A DNA stretch of 64,000 nucleotides from Variovorax sp. (GTDB lineage Bacteria > Pseudomonadota > Gammaproteobacteria > Burkholderiales > Burkholderiaceae_C): the NCBI GenBank assembly GCA_025352265.1, contig JANXTS010000037.1:1-64000 (forward strand), in the 5' to 3' direction. Below are positions 37,196 through 45,503 of the stretch, piece after piece. Both the position numbers and the translations under genes were made by a program. The notes below the pieces were generated by a model. That model searched no databases and was not told where the DNA came from. It was given only the letters and a program-made list of their open reading frames with translations. Position 1 is the first letter of the stretch; every line of letters starts with the position of its first letter.

Positions 37196-37885
37196 TCAGG
37201 GTGCCAGACGACTGAGGAACCACTGGAACGGGGCCGCACTTTCGAATCGCACCGTATGCCCCGTCGCCGGCTGCACAAATTCCAGCACCGTCGCATGCAG
37301 CATCAACCTCGGCGCTGCTGTCCGAATGCCATCGACCGCATAAAGCGCGTCCCCCAGGATTGCATGCCCGATCGATGCGAGATGAACGCGCAATTGATGC
37401 GATCGACCTGTTAGCGGCTCCAGCAGAACGCGGCTGACCGTCCGGCTGCCGGCGCTTTCGCCGGCGCCCATGAGCGCCATAGTGCTGCGCGCCCTCCACC
37501 GCGTCACACTCGACTTCCCCGCCGCATCGATTTTCTGCATTGGCCGTCGCGGCCAGTCGGCCATCAAGGGCGCGTCGATCACTGCCCATTCCCCTGTGAC
37601 AGGCAGTTCACCATCGACCAACGCCTCGTAGCGCTTGTGCACCTCGCGCCTCGCAAACGCAGCGCCGAGCGCGCGCTGCATTTCGATGCCGCGGGCCATC
37701 ACCACCAGTCCGCTGGTCGACATGTCGAGCCGGTGCACGACGAGCGCATCAGGCCAGCGCCGTTGTGCGCGGGCGCTCAGGCAATCCTGCTTGTCCTCGC
37801 CACGGCCGGGTACGCAGAGCAGGTTGGCGGGCTTGTCGAACACCAGTAGGTGCGCATCTTCGTGAATGAGGTCGAGATCGATCAT
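37196..37885 (-). CDS. RluA-family pseudouridine synthase
   Basis: 229 aa from MIDLDLIHEDAHLLVFDKPA. Catalytic motif HRLDMSTSGLVVMAR with the active Asp; other family blocks are VHKRYEALV, EPLTGRSHQLRVHLASIGHA and ILGDALYAV. No S4 domain is present and the protein is short, as in RluA (219 aa) rather than RluC/RluD. It converts uridine to pseudouridine in rRNA and possibly tRNA; the exact site is unassigned. Convergent with the Usp gene (15 bp apart). Confidence 0.92.
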   Translation of the reverse strand: MIDLDLIHEDAHLLVFDKPANLLCVPGRGEDKQDCLSARAQRRWPDALVVHRLDMSTSGLVVMARGIEMQRALGAAFARREVHKRYEALVDGELPVTGEWAVIDAPLMADWPRRPMQKIDAAGKSSVTRWRARSTMALMGAGESAGSRTVSRVLLEPLTGRSHQLRVHLASIGHAILGDALYAVDGIRTAAPRLMLHATVLEFVQPATGHTVRFESAAPFQWFLSRLAP

Positions 37886-37959
37886 CGGCGGTCCGTGTGT
37901 CGACGAGTGTAGAAGCCGCCTCATGCCAGCCTCAATCGCCTCGGGTATCCTCGTGGTCC

Positions 37960-39282
37960 ATGCCCGGCCCCGCTTCCGTCTCTGCTCCCGTCCCCGTCCC
38001 CGCCCACGGCCTAGAGGTGACTTCTCCTCCCAGCTTTTCCGACCTGACGCGCCAGCGCCCGTTCATGCGGATGTGGGTCGCGCGCCTCTTCGGTACCGCG
38101 GCGTCGCAGATGCTGCTGGTCGCTATCGGCTGGCACATGTACGACCTCACGGCCAGCGCGTGGGATCTTGGGCTGGTCGGGCTCTACCAGTTCGTGCCGG
38201 CGCTGGCGCTCGCGCTTTATGCCGGCCATTTGGTCGACCGGCATCATCGCGGCCGCATCGTGGCGGCCTGCTTTGCTGTGCAGGGACTGGTGGCGCTCGC
38301 TTTGCTGATGGCACACCAGTCGCATCACGATTCGCGCGGATTGCTGCTTGGCCTGTCGCTGGTGCTGGGCGGCGTGCGCGCTTTCCAGATGCCGGCACAG
38401 CAGGCCCTCACGCCGCTGCTGGTGCCACCGACGATGCTGTCGCGTGCGATGGCCTTCAGCTCGGCCGGCATGCAGGGCGCGATCATCGGTGGGCCTGCGC
38501 TGGGCGGTCTGCTTTTCATCCTCGGCGTGGGCGCCGTTTACGGGGCGAGCGTGCTGTGCTTCGTGGTTGGCTGCCTGCTGGTCGTGCGGCTTCGGTATGC
38601 CTACACGCCGGCACTGCGCGAGCCGACTACGGTCGCCACGGTGCTGGCGGGCGTCGATTTCATCTGGAAACGCAAAACGGTTCTTGGCGCCGTGTCGCTC
38701 GATCTGTTCGCAGTGCTGCTCGGCGGCGCCGTCGCGCTGTTGCCTATTTATGCGCGCGACATCCTGCACACCGGTCCTTGGGGCCTAGGACTGCTGCGCG
38801 GCGCGCCGGCGGTTGGCGCGCTGGTAATGTCCATCATGCTGACGCGCCAGCCGATCGAGCGACATGTCGGGCGAACGTTGCTTCTGGTTGTCGGGCTCTT
38901 CGGCGTTTGCATGATCGTGTTCGGCATTTCGAAAAGTTTCGTCGTGTCGATGATTGCGCTGGCCATCTCGGGTGGCGCCGACATGGTCAACGTCGTGATT
39001 CGCCAGACGCTGGTGCAGCTCGACACGCCCGACGCCATGCGCGGACGTGTGAGCGCGGTCAACTCGATTTTTATCGGCGCCAGCAATCAGCTGGGCGAGT
39101 TCGAGTCGGGCGCGACGGCGGCGCTGCTCGGGCCGGTCGGCTCGGTGGTAGCGGGTGGTGTCGGCACGGTGCTCGTGGCACTTACCTGGTTCAGGCTGTT
39201 TCCTTCGTTGGCGCAACGTGACCGAATCGCGTCGATCACGGCGTCACCCATCACGCCGGAAGAGGTCGAACCGAAGAACTGA
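37960..39282 (+). CDS. MFS transporter (MFS_3, EntS-like)
   Basis: 440 aa from MPGPASVSAP; an upstream ATG at 37897 is possible. About 12 helices. GHLVDRHHRGRIVAACF is the loop 2-3 motif A; LGGVRAFQMPAQQALTPLLV and PDAMRGRVSAVNSIFIGASN are typical of the EntS/MFS_3 branch of exporters (enterobactin, tetracycline-like). A siderophore receptor is 14 kb away, too far to imply linkage. Substrate unknown. Confidence 0.85.
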   Translation: MPGPASVSAPVPVPAHGLEVTSPPSFSDLTRQRPFMRMWVARLFGTAASQMLLVAIGWHMYDLTASAWDLGLVGLYQFVPALALALYAGHLVDRHHRGRIVAACFAVQGLVALALLMAHQSHHDSRGLLLGLSLVLGGVRAFQMPAQQALTPLLVPPTMLSRAMAFSSAGMQGAIIGGPALGGLLFILGVGAVYGASVLCFVVGCLLVVRLRYAYTPALREPTTVATVLAGVDFIWKRKTVLGAVSLDLFAVLLGGAVALLPIYARDILHTGPWGLGLLRGAPAVGALVMSIMLTRQPIERHVGRTLLLVVGLFGVCMIVFGISKSFVVSMIALAISGGADMVNVVIRQTLVQLDTPDAMRGRVSAVNSIFIGASNQLGEFESGATAALLGPVGSVVAGGVGTVLVALTWFRLFPSLAQRDRIASITASPITPEEVEPKN

Positions 39283-39295
39283 TGGGCCGGTCGAT

Positions 39296-39586
39296 TCAGC
39301 GCGTCAAGGCGGCCAGCATCGCCAACGACACCTCGAGCGTGACGTCGCCGAGCGGTTCGGCTACACACGGCAAGATCCAGCCCTCGGCCTTTTCTTCAAG
39401 GCTGACGCCAGGCCATTCGATCCGATATCGCACCTGACCCTCCAGCAGCTTGCAGATACAGGTACGGCAGGTGCCGTTGCGGCAAGAGCTCGGCAACTCG
39501 ATACCGGCTGCATCGGCCGACTGAAGCAGCGTCGCCTCGCCATCGGCCTCGAAGCGAAACCCCGCGGGCTCGATGCGCACCTTCAT
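39296..39586 (-). CDS. Plant-type [2Fe-2S] ferredoxin
   Basis: 96 aa. The cluster cysteines are Cys35, Cys40, Cys43 (SSCRNGTCRTCICK) and Cys74 (ILPCVAEP), the CX4CX2C...C arrangement of plant/mitochondrial-type ferredoxins. No oxidoreductase is adjacent; it converges with the MFS gene and lies 10 bp after the VF530-type gene on the same strand. Electron partner unknown. Cys45 is an extra cysteine next to the cluster. Confidence 0.93.
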   Translation of the reverse strand: MKVRIEPAGFRFEADGEATLLQSADAAGIELPSSCRNGTCRTCICKLLEGQVRYRIEWPGVSLEEKAEGWILPCVAEPLGDVTLEVSLAMLAALTR

Positions 39587-39596
39587 CTAAAAAACT

Positions 39597-39923
39597 TCAG
39601 GCGGGCGGCCGAACGTGTTCTTGTTCCGCCTTTTGCTCGCGCTTCTGCTCACGCAACATAAAGAGATAGAGGCTTTCAACCTTGTCCCGAGCCCACGGCG
39701 TCTTGCGCAGAAACTTCAAGCTCGAGCCGACACTGGGGTCGACGGTAAAGCAGCGCACGGGGATCTGCTGCCCGAGCCCCTCCCAGCCGTAGAAGTCGGC
39801 CAGCGCCGTCACGATGGCCTCGAGCGTCAGCCCATGAAGCGGATTGTGCGGCTGTGCTGTCTTCTGGACCGGCACCGCCGTCTCCGGAGGCAGCGACCCT
39901 TGAGATGTCTCCTCGTCGGTCAC
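39597..39923 (-). CDS. VF530-family DNA-binding protein
   Basis: 108 aa from GTG 39923 ([14 protein letters not shown], initiated as Met). The VF530 domain is [20 protein letters not shown] through [20 protein letters not shown] and [15 protein letters not shown]; a charged [10 protein letters not shown] tail follows. VF530 proteins are small DNA-binding proteins of uncertain role. The same frame stays open upstream to 40076, but that part is the shifted reading of a separate 49-codon gene, whose stop overlaps this start as GTGA. Confidence 0.85.
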   Translation of the reverse strand: MTDEETSQGSLPPETAVPVQKTAQPHNPLHGLTLEAIVTALADFYGWEGLGQQIPVRCFTVDPSVGSSLKFLRKTPWARDKVESLYLFMLREQKREQKAEQEHVRPPA

Positions 39924-40069
39924 TTGTTCTTGAGCTTGCCGCGCGGAATTACCGAGGTGGTGACGGTTGCGCGCACGGGTTCTCCACCCACTGCCGGTGG
40001 CTTGGGAGGCGAGGTGTCCTTCTTCGGTTTCTTGGTCTCCTTGCTGCTGCGCTGCTGACTTTTGGCCAT
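39920..40069 (-). CDS. Short Lys/Pro-rich conserved protein upstream of the VF530 gene
   Basis: 49 aa: [20 protein letters not shown], then PPKPPAVGG and an end of [14 protein letters not shown] stands 6 nt before the ATG, a better start than any for the longer frame in the same DNA. The stop TGA overlaps the next gene's GTG (GTGA), coupling the two. Similar very basic short proteins preceding VF530-like genes are known to me from Comamonadaceae. Composition suggests nucleic-acid binding; no function known. Confidence 0.7.
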   Translation of the reverse strand: MAKSQQRSSKETKKPKKDTSPPKPPAVGGEPVRATVTTSVIPRGKLKNK

Positions 40070-40153
40070 CTGACACTCCTGGTAATGCGGTTGCGATCGG
40101 GGAGTTTAGCGGCGCGGCGACAATAGTGGGCCCAACAGTTACTGCCCCGATCC

Positions 40154-40684
40154 ATGTCCGATTACGAAGTCCGCCCCGCCGTCATGGCCGATGCCAAAGC
40201 CATCGCCGAAGTCCATGCCCTTTCTGCCAAGGCTGCCTACGAAGGCATCCTGGCCGAAGACCAGTTGCGCTCCCTGGCGCCCACCACGCGCGAAGCCAAG
40301 TGGCGCGAAGCCATCGAATTCAGCGAGCCGCAGGTGCAGGTCGTGGTACGCGCCACCGACGACGGCGAAGAAATCGTCGGCTTCGTCGGCTACGACCGAT
40401 CGCGTGATGCCAAGACGCCTTCGACCACCGGCGAGATCTGGTCGATCTACGTCAAGCCCGGCCATTGGGACGAAGGCGTCGGCGTCATGCTGTGGGATGC
40501 AGCGCGCGAAGGCCTCGAAGAAGAGGGTTGCACGGCCGTCACCATCTGGGTGCCGGTCCGCAACGAGCGCGCCATGCGCTTCCATGAGCTCGCCGGCTTC
40601 AAGCGCGAAATGAAAACGCTCAAGACCACCGCCTTCGGCACGGTCAAGATCGAGGAAATCCGGTTGAAGCGCGCCGTCGTCTAA
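40154..40684 (+). CDS. GNAT-family N-acetyltransferase
   Basis: 176 aa. The GNAT fold is seen in [52 protein letters not shown] (motif A, acetyl-CoA pyrophosphate loop, with GHWDEGVG in place of the usual Q/RxxGxG/A) and [16 protein letters not shown]. It should acetylate an amine in the cytoplasm; acceptor unknown. Its TAA stop shares a base with the next ATG (TAATG). Confidence 0.9.
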   Translation: MSDYEVRPAVMADAKAIAEVHALSAKAAYEGILAEDQLRSLAPTTREAKWREAIEFSEPQVQVVVRATDDGEEIVGFVGYDRSRDAKTPSTTGEIWSIYVKPGHWDEGVGVMLWDAAREGLEEEGCTAVTIWVPVRNERAMRFHELAGFKREMKTLKTTAFGTVKIEEIRLKRAVV

Positions 40685-41343
40685 TGGCCACCGCCGCTGC
40701 CGCAGAACACCAGCGCCGGGCCGACATCGTTCGCTGGATTCGCCGAACGCACGGCTGGTTCGGTCTTTGGGGTGCCGTGCTGGGCCTGTTGATGGGGTTC
40801 AGCGGTATCTTCTTGAACCACCGCAATGTGCTGAAGCTGCCGCAGGCGCAAGACCGCACACGGGCCCAACTGGCGTTGCCAAATCCGGTTCCAGATACGC
40901 CTGAAGCGATGAGTGCGTGGCTCGTGACCGCCCTGCGTACCGATGGCCCGCCCAACTCCAGCCGCATAGAAAGCGCTCGACCCGTGGCGTGGGCCGACAA
41001 AAGCGACAAGTCGGCACCCGCGCTAGTGCAGCCTGCGCACTGGGTTTTCAATTTTGGTGGGCCCAATGAAACTATTCAGGCCGACTACTGGCAGGGCAAC
41101 CGCTCGATCGGCGTCAACACCACGCGCAACGGTATCGTCGCGACACTGACCAGCATGCACAAGGGCAGCGGCATGCCGCTCGCTTGGATCCTGCTGATCG
41201 ACACGCTGGCCGGCAGCCTGATCTTCTTGTCGCTCTCGGGCGTCACGCTTTGGGTGCTGACCACGCGCCGCCGGGCTCTCGGACTGACCATTTTCGGCGC
41301 TTCGCTCGCCGCAGTGGTCGGCATCGCACTGAGCAGCTTCTGA
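40684..41343 (+). CDS. PepSY-associated transmembrane protein
   Basis: 219 aa. RWIRRTHGWFGLWGAVLGLL is the first membrane helix with the conserved RxxHxWFG motif of PepSY-TM proteins. A periplasmic segment (residues about 55-155) is followed by SMHKGSGMPLAWILLIDTLA and two C-terminal helices. Family members are associated with iron or flavin reduction at the inner membrane. It is coupled to the GNAT gene by TAATG. Confidence 0.83.
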   Translation: MATAAAAEHQRRADIVRWIRRTHGWFGLWGAVLGLLMGFSGIFLNHRNVLKLPQAQDRTRAQLALPNPVPDTPEAMSAWLVTALRTDGPPNSSRIESARPVAWADKSDKSAPALVQPAHWVFNFGGPNETIQADYWQGNRSIGVNTTRNGIVATLTSMHKGSGMPLAWILLIDTLAGSLIFLSLSGVTLWVLTTRRRALGLTIFGASLAAVVGIALSSF

Positions 41344-41382
41344 TTCCGCTTTCGACCTTCGTTTTTTAGAGATTACGCGTTC

Positions 41383-42285
41383 ATGGCCACCAGTCTTTTC
41401 CTGCTTCTGGACGACATCGCCTCGGTGCTCGACGACGTTTCCCTGCTGACCAAAGTCGCCGCTAAAAAGACGGCCGGTGTGCTCGGCGATGACCTCGCGC
41501 TGAACGCGCAGCAGGTTTCCGGCGTAAAGGCCGATCGCGAATTGCCGGTGGTGTGGGCCGTGTGCAAGGGCTCCTTCATCAACAAGGCGATCCTGGTGCC
41601 GGCAGCGCTGGTCATCGGCAGCTGGCTGCCCTGGCTGGTCACGCCGCTGCTGATGATCGGCGGTGCCTTTCTTTGCTTCGAGGGCTGCGAAAAGCTAGCG
41701 CACAAGTTCCTGCACAAGAACGAACACGCTGCCGACACGATGCGGCACGAGAAGGCGGTTGCCGATCCGTCGATCGATGTCGTGGCGGTCGAAAAAGACA
41801 AGATCAAGGGCGCGGTTCGCACCGACTTCATCCTGTCTGCAGAGATCATCGCGATCACGCTCGGCACCGTTCAGGGTCAGCCGTTCGTCACGCAGCTGAC
41901 CGTTCTCGTGAGCATCGCGTTGATCATGACAATCGGCGTCTACGGACTGGTCGCGGGAATCGTCAAGCTGGACGACGCCGGGCTCTACTTGAGCAAGCGG
42001 CCTGGTTCCGGCGTTCAGGCCATAGGTCGCGGCATTTTGGTCGCGGCGCCTTGGCTAATGAAGGCTTTGTCGGTGGCGGGCACGGTCGCGATGTTCCTTG
42101 TCGGCGGCGGCATCTTGGTGCACGGTGTGCCGGCGTTCGCCCATGCGATCGAGGCCTGGGCCGCCACTGCCGGCGTGTTGGGCACGATCGGCTCGATGCT
42201 GGTGAACGCCGGCATCGGCCTCGTTGCCGGCGCCATCGTGCTGGCGGGCGTCGAACTCGTCAAACGGGTTCGACGCAAGGGCTGA
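41383..42285 (+). CDS. DUF808 membrane protein (YedI-like)
   Basis: 300 aa. MATSLFLLLDDIASVLDDVS, then TKVAAKKTAGVLGDDLALNA is the DUF808 N terminus. FLCFEGCEKLAHKFLHKNEH and TDFILSAEIIAITLGTV are further family blocks. Several membrane helices; it is probably an inner-membrane protein. Function not established. Monocistronic by spacing, 39 bp after the PepSY-TM gene. Confidence 0.9.
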   Translation: MATSLFLLLDDIASVLDDVSLLTKVAAKKTAGVLGDDLALNAQQVSGVKADRELPVVWAVCKGSFINKAILVPAALVIGSWLPWLVTPLLMIGGAFLCFEGCEKLAHKFLHKNEHAADTMRHEKAVADPSIDVVAVEKDKIKGAVRTDFILSAEIIAITLGTVQGQPFVTQLTVLVSIALIMTIGVYGLVAGIVKLDDAGLYLSKRPGSGVQAIGRGILVAAPWLMKALSVAGTVAMFLVGGGILVHGVPAFAHAIEAWAATAGVLGTIGSMLVNAGIGLVAGAIVLAGVELVKRVRRKG

Positions 42286-42309
42286 ACACCCCGAGCTACC
42301 TCTGCTTGC

Positions 42310-43638
42310 TTACTTCTTCTCGACTTCGCGCGAAGATACGCCGAACCACACCAGCAAGCCGCCGAGAAGCATCGCGCCTGCCAGCATGTACATGCCGTTG
42401 TCGGTGCTCTTCGTCACGTCCTTGATCCAGCCGATCATGTAGGGGCTGACGAAGCCTGCGAGGTTGCCAAAGGAGTTGATGAGCGCAATGCCCGCTGCTG
42501 CTGCGGTGCCGCCGAGCAGGGCCGTCGGCAAGCTCCAGAACAGTGGCAGCGTTGCCAGGATGCCGGCCGTGGCCAACGTCAGCGAAGCCATGGCAAGGAC
42601 AGTGTTGGAGGCCAGCTGCACGCTCAAAATGAAGCCGATGCAGCCGAGGAACGCCGGCACGATGATGTGCCAGCGGCGCTCGCCCGTGCGGTCTGACCGA
42701 CGTCCCACCAGCACCATGCAAACGGCGCCGGCGATCCAGGGAATAGCCGTCAGCAAGCCGACGTCGAGCGCACTCTTCACGCCCATCGCCTTGATGATGC
42801 TGGGCAACCAGAAGCTCACACCATAGAGGCCCATCACGAACGAAAAATAGATCAGCGCCATGAGCCAGATCTTCGGGTTCTTCAGGCCTTCGGCCGCCGA
42901 GGTGGCGACCTTGCCGACGTTGTCGGCCGCGACGTTGCGCGCAAGCATGGCTTTCTCGCCAGCATCGAGCCATTTGCTTTTGTCGATCGAGTCGTCGAGA
43001 TAGAAGATGACCCAGATGCCGATCAGCACCGAAGGAATGCCCTCGAGCAAGAAGAGCCACTGCCACGCCGCATAGCCGTTGACGCCGCCCATGCTTTGCA
43101 GGATCCAGCCCGAGAGCGGGCTGCCGATGATGCCCGCGACGGCGACGGCTGTCATGAACATCGAAATGATCTGGCCGCGACGCGCTGCTGGGTACCAGTA
43201 GGTGAGATAAAGAATGATGCCGGGGAAGAAGCCTGCTTCTGAAACGCCCAGCAAGAAGCGCGCGATGTAGAACTGGGTTGGCGTCTGCACGAACATCATC
43301 GCGGACGAAATGACGCCCCACGAAATCATGATGCGTGCGATCCACATGCGGGCGCCGACGCGATGCAGGATGAGGTTGCTCGGAATCTCGAAGATGAAAT
43401 AGCCGATGAAGAAGATGCCGGCACCGAGGCCGTAGACCGTCTCGCTGAACTGCAGGTCGGCCAGCATGCCGAGCTTGGCGAAGCCGACATTCACGCGGTC
43501 GAGGTAAGCCGCCACATAGCAAAGAAAGAGAAACGGGACGAGGCGAAGCGTGACCTTGCGGTAGGTGGATTCTTCGCTTGCCAAAGCGAGTCCCGCCGGC
43601 CGTGCCGGTTGCTTCGGAATAGGGAGAGTTTTTTCCAT
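42310..43638 (-). CDS. MFS transporter, anion:cation symporter family
   Basis: 442 aa with 12 helices. LRLVPFLFLCYVAAYLDRVN and VGFAKLGMLADLQFSETVYG are the ACS (tartrate/hexuronate/phthalate) family signature; YLTYWYPAARRGQIISMF and VGRRSDRTGERRWHI are the conserved loops. AGGAG precedes the start. Typical substrates are organic anions such as tartrate, glucarate or aromatic acids. No catabolic gene is directly coupled to it, so the substrate is open. Confidence 0.9.
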   Translation of the reverse strand: MEKTLPIPKQPARPAGLALASEESTYRKVTLRLVPFLFLCYVAAYLDRVNVGFAKLGMLADLQFSETVYGLGAGIFFIGYFIFEIPSNLILHRVGARMWIARIMISWGVISSAMMFVQTPTQFYIARFLLGVSEAGFFPGIILYLTYWYPAARRGQIISMFMTAVAVAGIIGSPLSGWILQSMGGVNGYAAWQWLFLLEGIPSVLIGIWVIFYLDDSIDKSKWLDAGEKAMLARNVAADNVGKVATSAAEGLKNPKIWLMALIYFSFVMGLYGVSFWLPSIIKAMGVKSALDVGLLTAIPWIAGAVCMVLVGRRSDRTGERRWHIIVPAFLGCIGFILSVQLASNTVLAMASLTLATAGILATLPLFWSLPTALLGGTAAAAGIALINSFGNLAGFVSPYMIGWIKDVTKSTDNGMYMLAGAMLLGGLLVWFGVSSREVEKK

Positions 43639-43777
43639 CAGATGTCTCCTGTTGAACTGGATTTTTGGAGAAACGCAGCTTACTTGCGATGTCGGCTGCG
43701 CGATATCAGGTCAACTACGATGAGTGTCGCGCCCAGCACAACGGCTAATCAGCGCTCCGGCGCCTTTTGCCGTGTCG

Positions 43778-44962
43778 TCAATTGGTTTTGCTGCGCATCG
43801 CGGCCGGGTGGCCCTGCAACGCGAACGACTTGCCTGTTGGAACCAGCGTGTCGCCGTCCACACGCAGGATGCTGATGTCCTGGTCGATGAAATTGCCGAC
43901 ATAGAGGTATTTGCCGTCGGCACTCCACACCGCGCCTTCAGGCAGGCCGCGCACTTCGACCTCGTTGCCACGGGTTACTTTTTTACCGTCGATTTTCAGC
44001 AGTACGACCGACCCATTGCGATTGTAGAAATAGGCATTTTTCGCGGCGTTGCTGCCACGCAGGATGACTGCAACCGCGTGCCGGCCGGTCGGGCTAATGG
44101 CAAGGCCTTCGGGGCCATCGCCAACCACGACTTTGTCGATCACGCGAGGTGGCTTGGCTTCCATGTCGATCACGCTCACGGTGTCGATCTGGCCGTCGGA
44201 TGCGCCGGAGTTTCCGTTGTCCGCCGTGAGGGCGAGCTTGCCGTCAGGCGTCACGTCGACGTTGTACGGCCACAGTCCGGCTGCAAGGTCGACCTTGTTG
44301 TAGCTGACCTTTTCGCCGTCGACATCAAGCAGCGCGATCTTGTGGCTTGGAAATTTGGCCGCCAGCGCGCGCCGTCCGTCAGGTGTGAAGCGCACGTGCG
44401 CAACCGAGTCGCCCATGGCCACCGTGTCGATCAGCGTGACTTGCTTGCCCGCGATGCGCAACACGCTCACCGAGTTGTCGGCGCGGTTCGCGACCAACGC
44501 GAGCGTGCCAGCGCGATTGATCGTCAGGCCTGACGGCTGCTTGCCGATGGCGAGCGTGTCGATAAGTCGGGGTGGGTTGGTGGTGAGGTCGATTACGAAA
44601 AGGCGGTTATCAGGCACCTGCTTTTTCACGCCGTTTTCTTCGATCACGTTGAGCGAGTTGGCAACCAGTGCCAGTGTTTCGGAGGGGTTGATCGCGAGGT
44701 TGGTCGGCGGACCGGCAATGGTGTTGTCGAGTTGCAGCGAGCCGAGCGACTTCGGTGCCAGTGGATCGGTGCCGATGTCGAGCACCTGCACCGTGTCACG
44801 CCCTTGCGCGCTCAGGATCACGCCGCCGGCATCGTTCCACGACTGCTTTTCGTCGTTCGCGACGAGCATGAGTTGCCGCTGCGGTGCGATGGTCGCCATA
44901 CCGGTGCAGCCGGCCAGCGTAGCAAGCGCTGCGATGGCAGCAAACGTTTTGAGAGAGGGCAT
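43778..44962 (-). CDS. YncE/YVTN-type beta-propeller lipoprotein
   Basis: 394 aa from MPSLKTFAAIAALATLAGC, a lipoprotein signal with Cys19. The remainder is a seven-bladed propeller with repeated units such as DTLAIGKQPSGLTINRAG, TLALVANRADNSVSVLRIAG and VRFTPDGRRALAAKFPSHK. GGAG precedes the ATG. Related to lactonase-like and YncE proteins; catalytic role unknown. The likely location is the periplasmic face of a membrane. Divergent from the gene at 45046. Confidence 0.85.
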   Translation of the reverse strand: MPSLKTFAAIAALATLAGCTGMATIAPQRQLMLVANDEKQSWNDAGGVILSAQGRDTVQVLDIGTDPLAPKSLGSLQLDNTIAGPPTNLAINPSETLALVANSLNVIEENGVKKQVPDNRLFVIDLTTNPPRLIDTLAIGKQPSGLTINRAGTLALVANRADNSVSVLRIAGKQVTLIDTVAMGDSVAHVRFTPDGRRALAAKFPSHKIALLDVDGEKVSYNKVDLAAGLWPYNVDVTPDGKLALTADNGNSGASDGQIDTVSVIDMEAKPPRVIDKVVVGDGPEGLAISPTGRHAVAVILRGSNAAKNAYFYNRNGSVVLLKIDGKKVTRGNEVEVRGLPEGAVWSADGKYLYVGNFIDQDISILRVDGDTLVPTGKSFALQGHPAAMRSKTN

Positions 44963-45045
44963 CGTGTGTCTCCTGTGTTTTTCGTAGATCCGGCGTCGAA
45001 CACCGGTTGCGCATGGTAGCAAGTGCTCGTAGCAAAATCCGCGGC

Positions 45046-45489
45046 ATGCGAACCAAATCAACGACCGTCCGCTTTGTATTCCCGCGGCTGCTATCCGCTT
45101 CGATGCTGTGGCTCGCCGTCACAGCTGCGCCGGATGCATTGGCGCAAGCAACTGGGTCGAACGGCGCGGCGGCAACCGAATTTCCGCGGGCTGCGATGGG
45201 TTTTCTGAACGAAGAGTTGCCTAAGATGGAAAGCGCCGTGACCGAGCGCGACCGCGACTATTTCGAAGATGCGATGGGTCGGATGCTCGACTTCTCGCAG
45301 CAGTGGGGTTTCAAGTCGACGGGCAACCCGGCGCTCACGCGTTACACGACATGCACCGAAGCCGTGTCGGACTTTCTGGTGGTCGGGTTGTGCCGGATCA
45401 TCCCGAACGGCGATGTGTGCGAGCCGCGGCTGGCACTGCGCTTCGACAGCAATCTGAAGCGCTGCCGCGAGCTGGCTTCCGGCGGCTGA
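45046..45489 (+). CDS. Secreted hypothetical protein
   Basis: 147 aa from MRTKSTTVRFVFPRLLSASM with a signal peptide ending near AAPDALA. The mature part has FPRAAMGFLNEELPKMESAV, RDYFEDAMGRMLDFSQQWGF and four cysteines (CTEAV, LCRII, VCEPR, KRCREL) that could form two disulfides in the periplasm. I do not recognise a family. It is convergent with the TRAP permease gene (14 bp apart). Confidence 0.72.
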   Translation: MRTKSTTVRFVFPRLLSASMLWLAVTAAPDALAQATGSNGAAATEFPRAAMGFLNEELPKMESAVTERDRDYFEDAMGRMLDFSQQWGFKSTGNPALTRYTTCTEAVSDFLVVGLCRIIPNGDVCEPRLALRFDSNLKRCRELASGG

Positions 45490-45503
45490 ACGTTACGGGA
45501 GGC

